Positions 11,183 through 22,335 of a stretch of 64,000 bases of DNA are shown here, piece by piece (positions within the stretch are counted from its first letter, which is position 1; every line of letters begins with the position of its first letter). The stretch lies in contig CP079215.1 in assembly GCA_019316985.1 (NCBI GenBank), forward strand, positions 2,170,001 to 2,234,000. The letters are read 5' to 3'. Made by a program: the position numbers and the translations under genes. The notes under the pieces are model-generated. The model saw only the letters and a program-made list of their open reading frames with translations. It was not told the DNA's origin and made no database searches. This DNA comes from Paraniabella defluvii. GTDB taxonomy: Bacteria > Bacteroidota > Bacteroidia > Chitinophagales > Chitinophagaceae.

Positions 11183-13180
11183 ATGAATTTATCGATATAT
11201 AAAAAAAAAAGCATTATATGCACTTACGCTCGCTACTGCTATCGGAAGCGCAGTGTTCTTAAGCGGTTGCTCTAAGGAGTTCTTAAAACCAGACCCATTG
11301 TCTTTTACGAGCCTACCACCACGTTTAGTACGGAGAGCGGACTGCAGGCTGCGCTCGCCATGGCCGACCGGCATATCCGTACCTACTGGACAAGCTTTGA
11401 GAATCGTAACATTTCTGTTCCAATCGGCACAGAGTATCTTTTCTCAGAACTCAGCGTGGCATCAAAAACGGATGATGCAGCGTTATTTGCGGATATACCT
11501 ACGCAGCTGACTCCAATTGGAGGCCCAGGCTATGATGCGGGTAACTGGACTACCTATTTCTGGGATCAAACCTATGAGGGTATTAAATATGCGAATACCA
11601 TTCCAAGCTTTATTAATAATGTTACAGGATTGGACGAAGCTACCAAAAACGCTTATTTGGGAGAGCCTATTTTCACCGCGCTTTTCGTTACCTCTCCCTC
11701 GTATTTCAATTTGGTGATGTACCGTTGGTGACGAAGATTTTGGAGGTTCCCAAACAAAACTATAGGTCAACTAAGCGCGAAGCCATTCTTCAGATGATCA
11801 CGAAGGATATGGAGTTTGCCGTGCAATGGGTGCCCGAGCAAAAGGATATGATCTATAAAGGCATGGTGAACAAGGGTGCCTGTCGCATGCTTTTAATAAA
11901 GTGCTATCTGGCCACCGGCCAGTTTCAAAAGGCAAAAGACCAGGCAGATATCCTCATCAATCAGTCGGGCTACGAATTAATGAAGAATACCTTCGGAACC
12001 TTCGTAAACACTTATTCACCACAAACCTGGCAGGTAACGCGTAACGTAATCTGGGATTTACATCGCCCAGAGAATAAACTTATTGCAGCCAATAGGGAGG
12101 TGATCATGGGGATGCCCAACCGGGGAGCTACTGCCGAATCTATGATCGAATTCTTAACGCTTAGAATTTTTGGTCCAAGTTATACGAGTGGATCTGATTT
12201 AAAAACGCCAGATGGTAAACAGGCCGTACAAAACTATGCACGCAACAACGGCAGCTACCGGCAGAACTATGATTATATCAGAGCCATAGGCCGGGGTATT
12301 GCTACCTGGCGATTGACTTCCTTTGCAACTAACGAAATGTGGAATGTTAACGGGCAAAGTGATTTAGGCGATCTGAGGCATAACAGCACAGTAGGCAACT
12401 GGGGTAGAATGGATTCTATCAAATACAATGATCCTACAAGTACCTGGTTTGGTAAAAACCTGCTCTTCAGGCATCCGACAACAGGCGCTTTACTATGTAC
12501 TGATTCTCTACGTGTATGGTTCGACTGGCCCCATTATAAAATATACCTGCAGGATGTAGTAGCCGAAGCCAACCAGGGTGCCAACCAGTTTAATGGTGCT
12601 ACTAATGGCAGTAACGCCGACTGGTACCTGTATCGCCTGGCTGAAACGTACCTGTTACGTGCCGAAGCCAAATATTATTTGGGAGATGCAGGGAGCCGCA
12701 GCCGATGTTAATGAGGTTCGTAAGAGAGCCGGTTGTACCCAGTTGTATAATACGGTGACTATCGGTGAAATTATGGACGAAAGAGCCCGCGAACTGTACC
12801 TGGAGGAGTGGAGGCATATGGAGTTAAGCCGGGTTTCTTACTGCTTGGCTTTAAGTGGAAAACCAGACGAATGGGGTAATACTTATGATGTTAATACCTA
12901 CGACAAGCAGGAAGGAACAGGCGCTGCGGGAGGTAGCTATTGGTATCAACGCGTAGTGCGTTATGGGATGTATAATAAGGGAGAGATTGCTGTAAGACCC
13001 CGTACGATTAATTACCGCATGGCGAAGCATAATCTCTACTGGCCGATCCCCAATTCGGCAATTACTGCTAATAACAAAGGGCAGTTAGCTCAAAATTTTG
13101 GATACGACGGCTACAATGCGAACACGCCCAAATGGGATACCTGGGAAGAAGCCGTTGCCGATGAAGCAAAGGTTCAATAA
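11183..13180 (+). CDS. SusD/RagB-family glycan-binding lipoprotein (locus 1)
   Basis: Cell-surface lipoprotein that caps the SusC barrel and delivers oligosaccharides to it. The start ATG at 11183 is followed by an A10 run whose length is unreliable. Restoring frame gives a lysine-rich start, a hydrophobic stretch and the lipobox FLSGC with Cys as lipid anchor, then SKEFL and PDPLSF. TPR-like helices follow (KGACRMLLIKCYLATGQFQ), then the usual SusD end with RLAETYLLRAEAKYYLG, VRKRAG, RELYLEEWRHMEL and LYWPIPNS. About 660 residues. Frame breaks lie near 11210, 11306, 11663 and 12690; the last looks like two lost bases (CA). A terminator-like hairpin follows at 13206. Confidence 0.95.
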
Positions 13181-13205
13181 TATTATTAGCCGGGCCGCCT
13201 GAATA

Positions 13206-13253
13206 AAAGGGCTGTTTCTTTAGTATAACCACCTATTGGGACAGCCCTCTTTG
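13206..13253 (+). terminator. Probable terminator after SusD (locus 1)
   Basis: Perfect 8-bp stem AGGGCTGT (13208-13215) and ACAGCCCT (13241-13248) around a 25-nt loop, followed by CTTTG. The loop is long and the T-tract short, so this may be a weak terminator. It lies 26 bp after the SusD stop and before operator-like site C. Confidence 0.55.
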
Positions 13254-13263
13254 AGTTTAATGG

Positions 13264-13294
13264 AATTTACCCCTACAAAAAATGAATTTGCCCC
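13264..13294 (+). promoter_or_regulatory. Candidate HTCS operator, site C (upstream of GH105)
   Basis: Best copy of the paired repeat: AATTTACCCC (13264-13273) and AATTTGCCCC (13285-13294), nine of ten bases identical and 21 bp start to start. It lies 95 bp before the GH105 ATG. Together with sites A and B it marks the three transcription units of the first locus. Confidence 0.62.
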
Positions 13295-13388
13295 TCTTTC
13301 CGCTGAGAAGATAAAAGATATTGCAAATAAAAACAGAGATCTTCCGATAGTGCAACCTAAATCTGTATCGGAATCAACCTAATTATCA

Positions 13389-14527
13389 ATGAATTTGAAG
13401 TTCTTAATCGTTGCAATAGCTTTTTTGCTTCAACATAAAAGCGATACAGCGCAGGATCATGAGTATCCGTCCAGGGAAAAAGTTTTGTCCTGCATTGAAA
13501 AAGTCAATCATTATTGGCAAAGCAACAATACCAAACCCGGCTGGGCTTTTTGGGATGTAGCGGCCTACCATACCGGTAACATGGCCGCTTATAAGCTTAC
13601 CAGTAATAAAAGCTATAAAGCCTATTCCGAAAAATGGGCGGAAAAAAATAAGTGGATGGGAGCTACTTCCAACAACAAAGCCGAATGGAAATATAACTAT
13701 GGAGAAACCAATAAACACGTGCTGTTTGGCGACTGGCAGGTATGTTTTCAAACTTATATCGACCTGTACGATCTGGACAAAGTAAAAGACCCCAAAAAGA
13801 TTGCCCGGGCAAAGGAAGTGATGGAATATCAGATGAGCACGCAGCAAAATGACTACTGGTGGTGGGCTGATGGCTTGTATATGGTAATGCCGGTAATGAC
13901 CAAAATGTACCATGTTACCGGTAATTCCAGGTACTTAGATAAGATGGCCGACTATTTTTCTTATGCCAACAGTATTATGTACGATTCTGTAGAAAAAATA
14001 TACTACAGGGATGCGAAGTATATTTATCCCAAGCATAAAAGCATTAATGGCAAAAAAGATTTTTTTGGGCGAGAGGCAATGGCTGGGTAATAGCAGCCCT
14101 TGCAAAAGTATTGGAAGACCTTCCTGCGGCGGATAAAAACAGGAAGGAATACGAAGAGAAGTTTTTAGGTATTGCTGCTACCGTAAGACGGTTGCAGCAG
14201 CAGGAGGGGTACTGGACCCGCAGTATGATGGATCCGCAGCACGCCCCGGGTCCCGAAACCAGCGGTACCGCCTTTTTACTTATGGTTTGTTATGGGGATG
14301 AACAAAGGTTACCTGGATAAAACCGTATACTGGCCAACCGTGCAAAAGGCCTGGAACTATCTTACACAAACGGCGATGCAGCCCGATGGTAAGATAGGTT
14401 ATGTACAACCCATAGGGGAACGGGCGATACCCGGTCAGGTAGTTAATAAAGATTCTACTGCCGGTTTCGGCGTAGGCGCTTTTTACTGGCCGCAACAGAA
14501 ATGTATAAATTTTTAGAAAAGAAATAA
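13389..14527 (+). CDS. GH105 family unsaturated uronyl hydrolase
   Basis: Enzyme of the GH88/GH105 (alpha/alpha)6-barrel group, which hydrates the 4,5-unsaturated uronic acid left at the end of oligosaccharides after lyase cleavage, as in rhamnogalacturonan or ulvan breakdown; some members act on arabinogalactan side chains. Signal peptide MNLKFLIVAIAFLLQ. Typical stretches are FGDWQVCFQTYIDLYD, YWWWADGLYMVMPVM with the probable catalytic Asp, WARGNGWVIAALAKVL once frame is restored, and SGTAFFTYGLLWG. About 375 residues, normal length. Frame breaks lie near 14065, 14277, 14297 and 14482; the last moves the stop to 14525-14527 with the tail EMYKFLEKK. The DUF2264 gene starts 5 bp later. Confidence 0.92.
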
Positions 14528-14531
14528 GATA

Positions 14532-16542
14532 GTGATAAAAAAGCAATACATATCAGATCGGTTGTATTAGGTGTAATATTGCTCGGCACATGTAGTATAG
14601 CTCAATCACAGCCAGCCGGCGATACATGGGAGAAGTCATTGCAGCAAAAGAGAGTGCCCAATCAGCCTGTCTTTAAGATAACCCATCCAGACTATACAAT
14701 CAGCCCGCACACGGGTATGACCCGCGAGCATTGGAAGCAAATGGCTTTGTATTTACTTAAAGGAGCATTTAGTTATATAGGTAATATCAATGACCCTATG
14801 CAGTTTCCTAAAGAGCGGGGTAAGAGCTATCCCAGGCAGGCTTCACAGGTTCCTACAGAAAACTGGAAGGGCTGAGCAGAACATTATTTATAGCGGCGCC
14901 GTTATTAAAAGAAGACTCTAACCTGGTATTGAACAATATACGAGTGGCTGATTATTACCGTCACCAGATATTAAACCTGTTAAATCCACAAAGCGAATCT
15001 TATATTAAACCGCAGAAAAAAATGGTGGTCCCAGCCAGATATTGGTAGAGTTTGGCGCTTTGGCGGTATCCTTATTTTACGCGCCTGAAGTATTGTTTGA
15101 TCCTTTAACCAAAGAGCAAAAGATTTGCTGGCGCATACCATGCTTAGTTATGGGGATGGTAAGACGGTGCCTTCTAACTGGAAGTTCTTTAACATTTTTG
15201 TATTGAGCTTTTTTAAAGACAAGGGCTATCAGGTCAATGAAAAGTTGCTGGTCGAATACCTTAATAAATCACTGGAGCATTACAGGGGAACCGGTTGGTA
15301 CAACGATAACCCGGCTTATGATTATTACAGCATGTGGGCCTTTCAGATGTATGGTCCTTTATGGGCGGAATATTTTGGAAAGAAATATTATCCTGAATAT
15401 GCGCAGAAATTCCTTAAAAACTTTGACGACCTCAAGCAGGAATACCCGTATATGTTTGGCAGGGATGGGAAGATGATTGTATGGGGCAGAAGCATGACTT
15501 ACAGGATCGGCGCTATTGTTCCGTTTGCGCTGATGGGTTTGCAAAATGATCCTGCTGTTAATTATGGCTGGATGCGGCGGATTGCTTCGGGTGTAATGAA
15601 GCAGTTTATAACACATCCGGATTTTATGAAAGACAATGTGCCCACATTAGGTGTGTATGGTTCATTCGAACCTGCGGTTCAGCCCTACAGTTGCCGTGGT
15701 AGCGTGTACTGGATGGGCAAGGCCTTTTTGCATTAATGCTGCCAAAGGATAGTCCTTTCTGGACAGCCACAGAAAATGACGGCGACTGGGAAACCCGGAT
15801 GAAGAAGGGTGAAGTGTATCATCATTTTGCTGACAGCTCAAACATACTCATTACCGATTATCCCAATATAGGCGCATCTGAAATCAGGGCCTGGTGCAAG
15901 GTAAAATTGATAGGCGCCTGGGAAACTTTTCGCGCCAGTGAAAACTATAACCGGCTTTCTTATAACAGCGCATTTCCCTGGCAGGCCGATAGTGTAGACG
16001 GCGTAGTATCTATGAATTACCTCGTCAAAAATCAACAAAAGGAATGGGAACCGCTACGGTTGTATGATTTTAAGAAGTTTGAGGATGGCGTTTACTATCG
16101 CGATGCTTTATTGGAAACCAATCCGGGCATTCAACTGCAATTGGCAGATATGCCTATTGCCAATGGTATCCTTAGGGTTGATAAAGTAAGTTCACCTGTT
16201 GCTACGGAGATAAGACTAGGGCATTATGCGTTGCCACGGTTAGGTAAGGAAATTATTACTACGCGCAGGAAAGTAAAAGGCAAAGATGTTGTAATTGTAG
16301 ATAATGGTGTTTATCAATTGGCAATGGTAAACTGGATGGGATGGGAAAAGATGTATGATGTAAGTACTGAGCTGGTGCATCCTGAGAGCAGGTATAGCCG
16401 GGTTATCAATACTGCAGCCAACGTGGATGCTGATACACAGCATACTTTTATCACGTTGATGCTCTGGAAGAGATCCGGGGAGCGTTGGTCAGACGAGGAA
16501 TTACTGCCCTTAAAAAAACGGAAGTGCATCATTCTGCAATAA
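14532..16542 (+). CDS. DUF2264 domain protein, probable secreted glycan-active enzyme
   Basis: About 660 residues matching the DUF2264 pattern: N-terminal [30 protein letters not shown] (with frame corrections), [31 protein letters not shown] and a C-terminal beta-rich half. From memory, some characterised DUF2264 proteins are assigned to family GH154 as beta-glucuronidases; I could not check this, so activity is an inference. The start is GTG at 14532 followed by [17 protein letters not shown] and a signal peptide ending CSIAQS. Frame breaks lie near 14541, 14870, 15020, 15120 and 15733. The C-terminus is ambiguous: the frame as read stops at 16542, but one more A in the run near 16510 gives an end at 16583. 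It is the partner of the GH105 gene in the third unit of the locus. Confidence 0.85.
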
Positions 16543-17089
16543 CAATTCATTTGTATAACAAACCAACCCAACTGATCAAATAAAACGATCGCTATTAGTA
16601 ATATAAAAGATAAAACATAAAGAGTAGCTGCCGTCTTTAAGAGACGGGAAATAGTTAGTGCACAACCGTTCTGTCATCATGCCGGATCACGGTCAAAGTG
16701 CCGTGGATACTGCATTACAGAAAAACAGAAGACCGCTGATACAAGAGTTAAATTTTGGTTAACAACGGTTAAAATCTAACAATATGCAGTAAGAAAATAT
16801 AGATACTTTTATAAAAGTATAATTGACAAATATTGTACTCATGCTTGCAACAGACTTTGTAAAATCAATAGAAGAACTTAAATGATAAACCAAACTTTTC
16901 GATGATGCCGGGGTAGTGACAGTTGAATTTTATTGACAGATCATCACCTTTCATTCTGCTGTAGCAGATAAATAATACGTTTTAGAAGTTGTACAACCGG
17001 CCTCCCGGGGCTGGCAGGGGAGTTTATGTGCTTCAATGAAAATTTTACAGTCTTAAAATTATTTTTCACCAAAACCTTACAAATCAGGT
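16543..17089 (+). other. Long intergenic leader before the second SusC operon
   Basis: This is the longest non-coding stretch of the window (547 bp). It holds a hairpin CCGTCT-TTAAG-AGACGG at 16631-16647 without a T-tract, an 18-bp perfect palindrome at 16803-16820, a direct repeat TGACAG at 16917 and 16934 (17 bp apart), and many short stops in all frames. The AATTTACCCC repeat of locus 1 is absent. No full TAnnTTTG element was found. It probably carries the control region of the second SusC operon. Confidence 0.5.
16803..16820 (+). promoter_or_regulatory. Perfect 18-bp palindrome, candidate operator
   Basis: ATACTTTTATAAAAGTAT is its own reverse complement over all 18 bases. It lies 270 bp upstream of the second SusC gene. 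It could bind a dimeric regulator; no regulator gene is adjacent, so the partner is unknown. AT-rich palindromes also arise by chance. Confidence 0.35.
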
Positions 17090-20000
17090 ATGCTTATTCG
17101 AATTTACTTTAGATGCCTGCTCGCAGTTGGTCTTGCCTTCTTTATACACGGCAATGCCTGCGCGCAGCAACAAAACATTGTAGTAAAGGGTGTCGTTACT
17201 ACAGATGCAGGAGCGGTGCTTGCCAACGCTACCGTGTTCCTGAAAAGCGATTCTACCCGGGCTACATTAACAGGGCCGGATGGCGGCTATCAGTTAGCGG
17301 TGCCCGCTAATGGTACGCTTATTTTTTCGGCTATTGGCTTTGCGCGAACTGAGCGGGCCATACAGGGCGAACCCATTATTAATGCCAGTTTAACCGCTCA
17401 AACAACTACTATCGACGAGGTGGTGATAACAGCGTTTGGTAATAAACAGAAACGTTCCAGCATGGTTAGTGCAGTGGCTACTATTAACCCGGAGGAATTA
17501 AAGGGCCCTACAAGTAACCTTACTACGATGATGGCCGGTAGAGTGGGCGGTATGATTGCCTATCAGCGAAGCGGTGAGCCGGGAGCAGATAATGCGCAAT
17601 TTTTATACGGGGCCTGGGCACTTTTGGTACCGGCAAACAAGATCCGCTGATATTAATTGACGGAATCGAATCCAGTAACACGGATATGGCACGCTTGCAG
17701 CCAGATGATATCGCTGCGTTTAGCGTATTGCGCGATGCAACTGCATCTGCTGTGTATGGTGCGCGGGGTGCTAACGGCGTAGTATTAATTACTACCAAGG
17801 TAGGTGCTGCAGGTAAAACCAGGTTTACCCTACGCTCAGAAGTAACCGCATCTTCCAACACGCGAAACTTCCAGTTTGCAGATAATATAACTTATATGCA
17901 ACTGGCTAATGAAGCGGCACTTACCCGTAATCCGCTGGCTCCTTTACCTTATCTGCAAACAAAAATAGATGCAACAGCAAGGCCGGATGCCGATCCGCTG
18001 TTATACCCTAATAATAACTGGATTGAACAGCTGGTGAAGGATTATACCATTAACACCCGGAATAACTTAAGTATAGCAGGGGATCCGAGAAAGCCCGCTA
18101 TTATATCGCCGGTACTTTTAACGTAGATAACGGTGTATTAAAAGCTGAAAAGCTCAATAATTTTAATAGTAATGTAAAGCTGATCAATTACAGTGTAAGG
18201 TCGAATGTTGATCTTAAGCTTACACGTACAACCGACGCTGCAGTAAGAGTATATGCCCAGTTCGATGATTATAAAGGGCCTCTGTTAGGTGCGAACGGAA
18301 AACGGAGGCTCCGTATTTTTCGCACTGCTATCTGGGCCAATCCGGTGATGTTTCCTGCTATTTATCCTTCTTCGATGGCGGAGTTTCCTACTCATCCATT
18401 ATTTGGTAATGCTATAGCGCCTAACGGCGGCTTATATGTAAATCCTTATGCCGAAATGGTGAAAGGCTATTCGGAATATAACCGTTCGAATGTACAGGCG
18501 CAGATCGAATTGAAACAAAACCTCAATGCAATCACCAGGGGATTGAACGCCCGCCTGATGTCTTACGTAAGACGGGAGTCGTACCTGAGTGTATCGAGGA
18601 ACTACAATCCCTATTATTATACTACGCAACTTACCGATGGTGAAGTAACCCTGCTAAGACTGAATGGCGGAGGCTTAGGGTCGATAGGAACCGTAGGTAC
18701 CGAATACCTTAACTTCTCTGCAGGCGCAAGAGATGTGCTGGCTACTTTCTATACCGAGGCGGCGCTCAATTACGACCGTGCTTTTGGGAAGCATACAGTT
18801 GGAGGCATGCTGATTACTACAATGCGTAATTATGTATCCGGCAATATGAGCAGCCTGCAACTATCATTGCCGGCAAGAAACCAGGGCCTTTCAGGACGAT
18901 TTAACTATGGGTACGATAACCGTTACCTGGCCGAGTTTAACTTTGGTTATAACGGGTCTGAGCGTTTTGCTGAAAACAGCCGCTTTGGCTTTTTCCTTCT
19001 TTCGGCCTGGGTTATGTGGTTTCTAATGAAAAGTTTTTTGAGCCACTTACTAATGTCATTAATAATTTTAAGTTAAGGGCTACCTATGGTTTTGTAGGCA
19101 GCGATCAGATTGGAAATGCGGCTGATCGCTTTTTCTATCTTTCAGAGGTAGGAATGAACAATGCTGATTATGGGGCTACTTTTGGAGAACTGTATGGATA
19201 TAACAGGCCCGGAGTTTTAGTAAGTCGCTATGCTAACCCCAATATTACCTGGGAAAAATCGGAACAAATAAATTTAGGGATGGACTTACGGCTCTTCAAG
19301 GCCTGGGAGCTTAATGTAGATGTATATCGCAACAAACGAACCAATATACTCAGCGGCCGTACCTACATACCTACAACCATGGGGCTTCAGGCCAACATTA
19401 TAGCAAATACGAACGAAGGTCAGAGCGAGGGAGTGGACGTGATGACCACCTTCAATAAAGACTTTGGCGGAGGGTGGAGCACTCAATTACGGGGAAATTT
19501 TACCTATGCTACCAGCAAGGTATTGAAATATGACGAACCTACTTATGGCAGCAATGAATGGTATCTTTCTCGCGTAGGGAATTCAATGGCGCAACGTTAT
19601 GGCTATATAGCAGAGCGTTTGTTTGTGGATGACTATGAAGCTATGAATTCGCCTATACAATTTGGCGGTACGCCTGGTGTGGCTAATGGAGGATCATATG
19701 GTGGTGGAGATATTAAGTACCGCGATGTTAATAACGATGGTGTTATTGATAACCGTGATCAGGTAGCCATAGGTTTTCCTACGTCTCCGGAAATTATTTA
19801 TGGATTTGGCGGGACAATAGCTTATAAAAGTTTTGACCTGAGCGTGTTTTTTCAAGGCTCTGCAAGGTCTTCCTTCTTCATTAACTCTGAGAACATAGCC
19901 CCGTTTGTATTTAACAATGGCAGCCAGAATGCACTGTTACAGGTAATTGCTGATAGCTATTGGAGCGAAGAAAACCGAAATCTTTATGCGATGTGGCCGC

Positions 20001-20293
20001 GTCTCAGCCAAAACTTTGTAAACAATAATAGCAGGGAAACAGTAGCCGGCGAAACCTCCACCTGGTGGATGCGTAATGGCAGCTTTCTGCGCTTTAAGAA
20101 TGCCGAGCTGGGCTTTAACCCCAAGCCTGGCATGATTAAAAGGTTTGGTCTTACCTCTATGCGGGTTTACCTGAGTGCAACCAATCTGGCAGTATGGAGC
20201 AAGTTTAAGATGTGGGATCCGGAAATGGGCGGTTCTGGGCTGGGTTATCCTATTCAGGGTGTTTACAATTTCGGGTTACAGATTGCTTTTTAA
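17090..20293 (+). CDS. SusC/RagA-family TonB-dependent transporter (locus 2)
   Basis: Second outer-membrane SusC-like importer, about 1070 residues. The signal peptide ends at GNACAQQ; then a carboxypeptidase-like domain (IVVKGVVTTDAG), the signature IDEVVITAFG, and a plug with FFIRGLGTFG (restored), LILIDGIES, FSVLRDATASAVYGARGANG and ITTK. The barrel ends VYNFGLQIAF. A DVNNDGVIDNRDQ loop near nt 19725-19765 is the EF-hand-like turn often seen in SusC barrels. Frame breaks lie near 17605, 18080, around 18300 (probably one gained and one lost base close together) and near 18995. The final 425 residues are uninterrupted. SusD follows after 28 bp. Confidence 0.95.
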
Positions 20294-20321
20294 TTATTGT
20301 CTTATTTAACTGAATATAAAA

Positions 20322-22314
20322 ATGAAAATCTATAATTTTTTACCGGCGCTGTAAAAAGGCATATAATGGTATTAGGAATTATCCTGGTTGCAGCCGGAAC
20401 TTCCTGTAATAAATACCTTGATATTGTTCCGGATAATATCGCGGTGATTGATAATGCTTTTACGATGCGTACAGAAGCAGAAAAATATTTATTTACCTGC
20501 TACTCTTTTCTTCCCCGTAACGGAGATCCTGTTTATAATATCGGGCTTTTAGGAGGTGACGAAATATGGCTTCCCCGCAATCCCAGGGATTTGGATGCTT
20601 ACGCCTGGGGCACTTTGAATATCTCCGGCATAGCAACCGGCGGGCAAAATGCAGCAGAGCCTCGTTTGGATGCCTGGAGAGGCTGGTGGCAGGGCGGAGG
20701 CCCGGGAGACAGATACGGGCTTTGGAAAGCTATCCGCAACTGCAATATATTTTTGGAAAATGTAAAAGACCTTAGTAAGGTGCGCGACCTCCGGTTAGAT
20801 GAGCGTACACGGTGGATAGCAGAGGTTACCTTCTTGAAAGCATACTACCACTATTATCTGCTACGCATGTATGGCCCTATTCCTTTAGTTGATGTAAATA
20901 TTGATATCAGTGCACCCGAAGAAGAAGTACGTATTAAGAGAAAACCATTTGATGAGTGTGTAAATTACATTTCTGGTCTGCTAGACCAGGCTGCTCCGAA
21001 TCTCCCTCCTGTTATTTTAGACAGGTCAACTGAACTGGGTAGAATAACCAGGCCCATTGCCCTGGCCATAAAAGCAAAACTTTGGCTTTTAGCCGCCAGC
21101 CCGCTTTTTAATGGTAATCCCGACTACATAAATTTTAAAGATAAGGATGGAGTGAATCTTTTCCCTGCCAGCTATGATGCAGCTAAATGGGACAAGGCCG
21201 CGGAGTATGCAAAAGCTGCAATTGATGCTGCTGAAGCCGCAGGCCATAGCCTGCACCGGTTTTTAGGGACTACCTTTCAGCTGTCTGACACTACCCTGCT
21301 GCAGTTAAGTATCAGGACCTCTATGACAGAAAGATGGAGCACAGAGCATGTGTGGGCCAATCCCAACAGTCGCGCAGGATTTGATATGCAGGCCCGTGCT
21401 ATGCCTAAACTGGCTGCTGAAGCGAGCGGGCAGGCACGTATGCAGTTTGCAGCTCCCATGAAAATTGTAGAGATGTTTTACTCCAGCCATGGAGTACCTA
21501 TTAACGAGGATAAGCTTATTGACTTTAGTAATCGCTATACCACAAGATTAGCAGTTTCTTCAGAACGATTTTATATAAAAGAAGGTTATGAAACCGCCCG
21601 CATCAACTTCGACCGGGAGCCAAGGTTTTATGCTTTTCTTGGTTTTGACGGTGGGGTGTGGTATAAGTATGATAGCCCTTCCAATACTGATGAGAATACC
21701 TGGGTGGTAGAGGCTAAGTATACACAGGCTTCCGGAGCAACCGATGCCCTCGGTTTTTTAAACGAAACAGGCTACTTTGTTAAGAAGCTGGTAGACTGGA
21801 ATGCAACACATACCAACAGCAACCAGGGTATTAATTACAGGGATTATCCATGGCCGGAAATACGTTTACCCGATTTGTATCTAATGTATGCCGAAGCACT
21901 CAATGAAAGCCAGGGCCCTATCGGGGATGTATTGGTATACCTTGATAAAATAAGAACGCGTGCCGGATTGGAAGGGTGGCGGCTGCCTGGTCTAAATACT
22001 CAACTAATCCAACCAAGTATACCACTAAGGATGGTATGCGCGATATTATTCACCAGGAAAGAGGTATTGAATTGTCGTTTGAAGGACAACGTTTCTGGGA
22101 TCTCCGTCGCTGGAAAAAGGCGGCAGAGTCTATTAACCAGGCTATAACCGGATGGAGTGTATACCAGGATAAAACGCCCGACTACTACAGGGTACGTACT
22201 ATTTATACACAAAATTTTGTATCGCCACGCGACTATTTATGGCCTATACGTATAGATGATTTGAGAGTAAACCCCAATTTGGTACAAAACCCGGGTTGGT
22301 TAAAAACGAATTAA
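20322..22314 (+). CDS. SusD/RagB-family lipoprotein (locus 2)
   Basis: Surface glycan-binding lipoprotein paired with the SusC gene before it, about 660 residues. The ATG at 20322 becomes continuous if one T is added near 20351; the signal segment then runs KRHIMVLGIILVAAGTSC with Cys as lipid anchor. Typical features are FLKAYYHYYLLRMYGPIPLVD, KAKLWLLAASPLFNG, LPDLYLMYAEALNE and the SusD tail GIELSFEGQRFWDLRRWKKA and YLWPI. Frame breaks lie near 20351 and 21975. The next gene begins 21 bp later, consistent with one operon. Confidence 0.95.
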
Positions 22315-22335
22315 AATTCTTAAAACTTTATAGTT

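Noticed and set aside
13404..13913. 169-codon minus-strand frame in GH105
   Set aside because: Antisense shadow over a conserved enzyme.
19725..19765. EF-hand-like calcium site in the second SusC as a special feature
   Set aside because: Such DxNxDG loops are common in SusC barrels and not distinctive.
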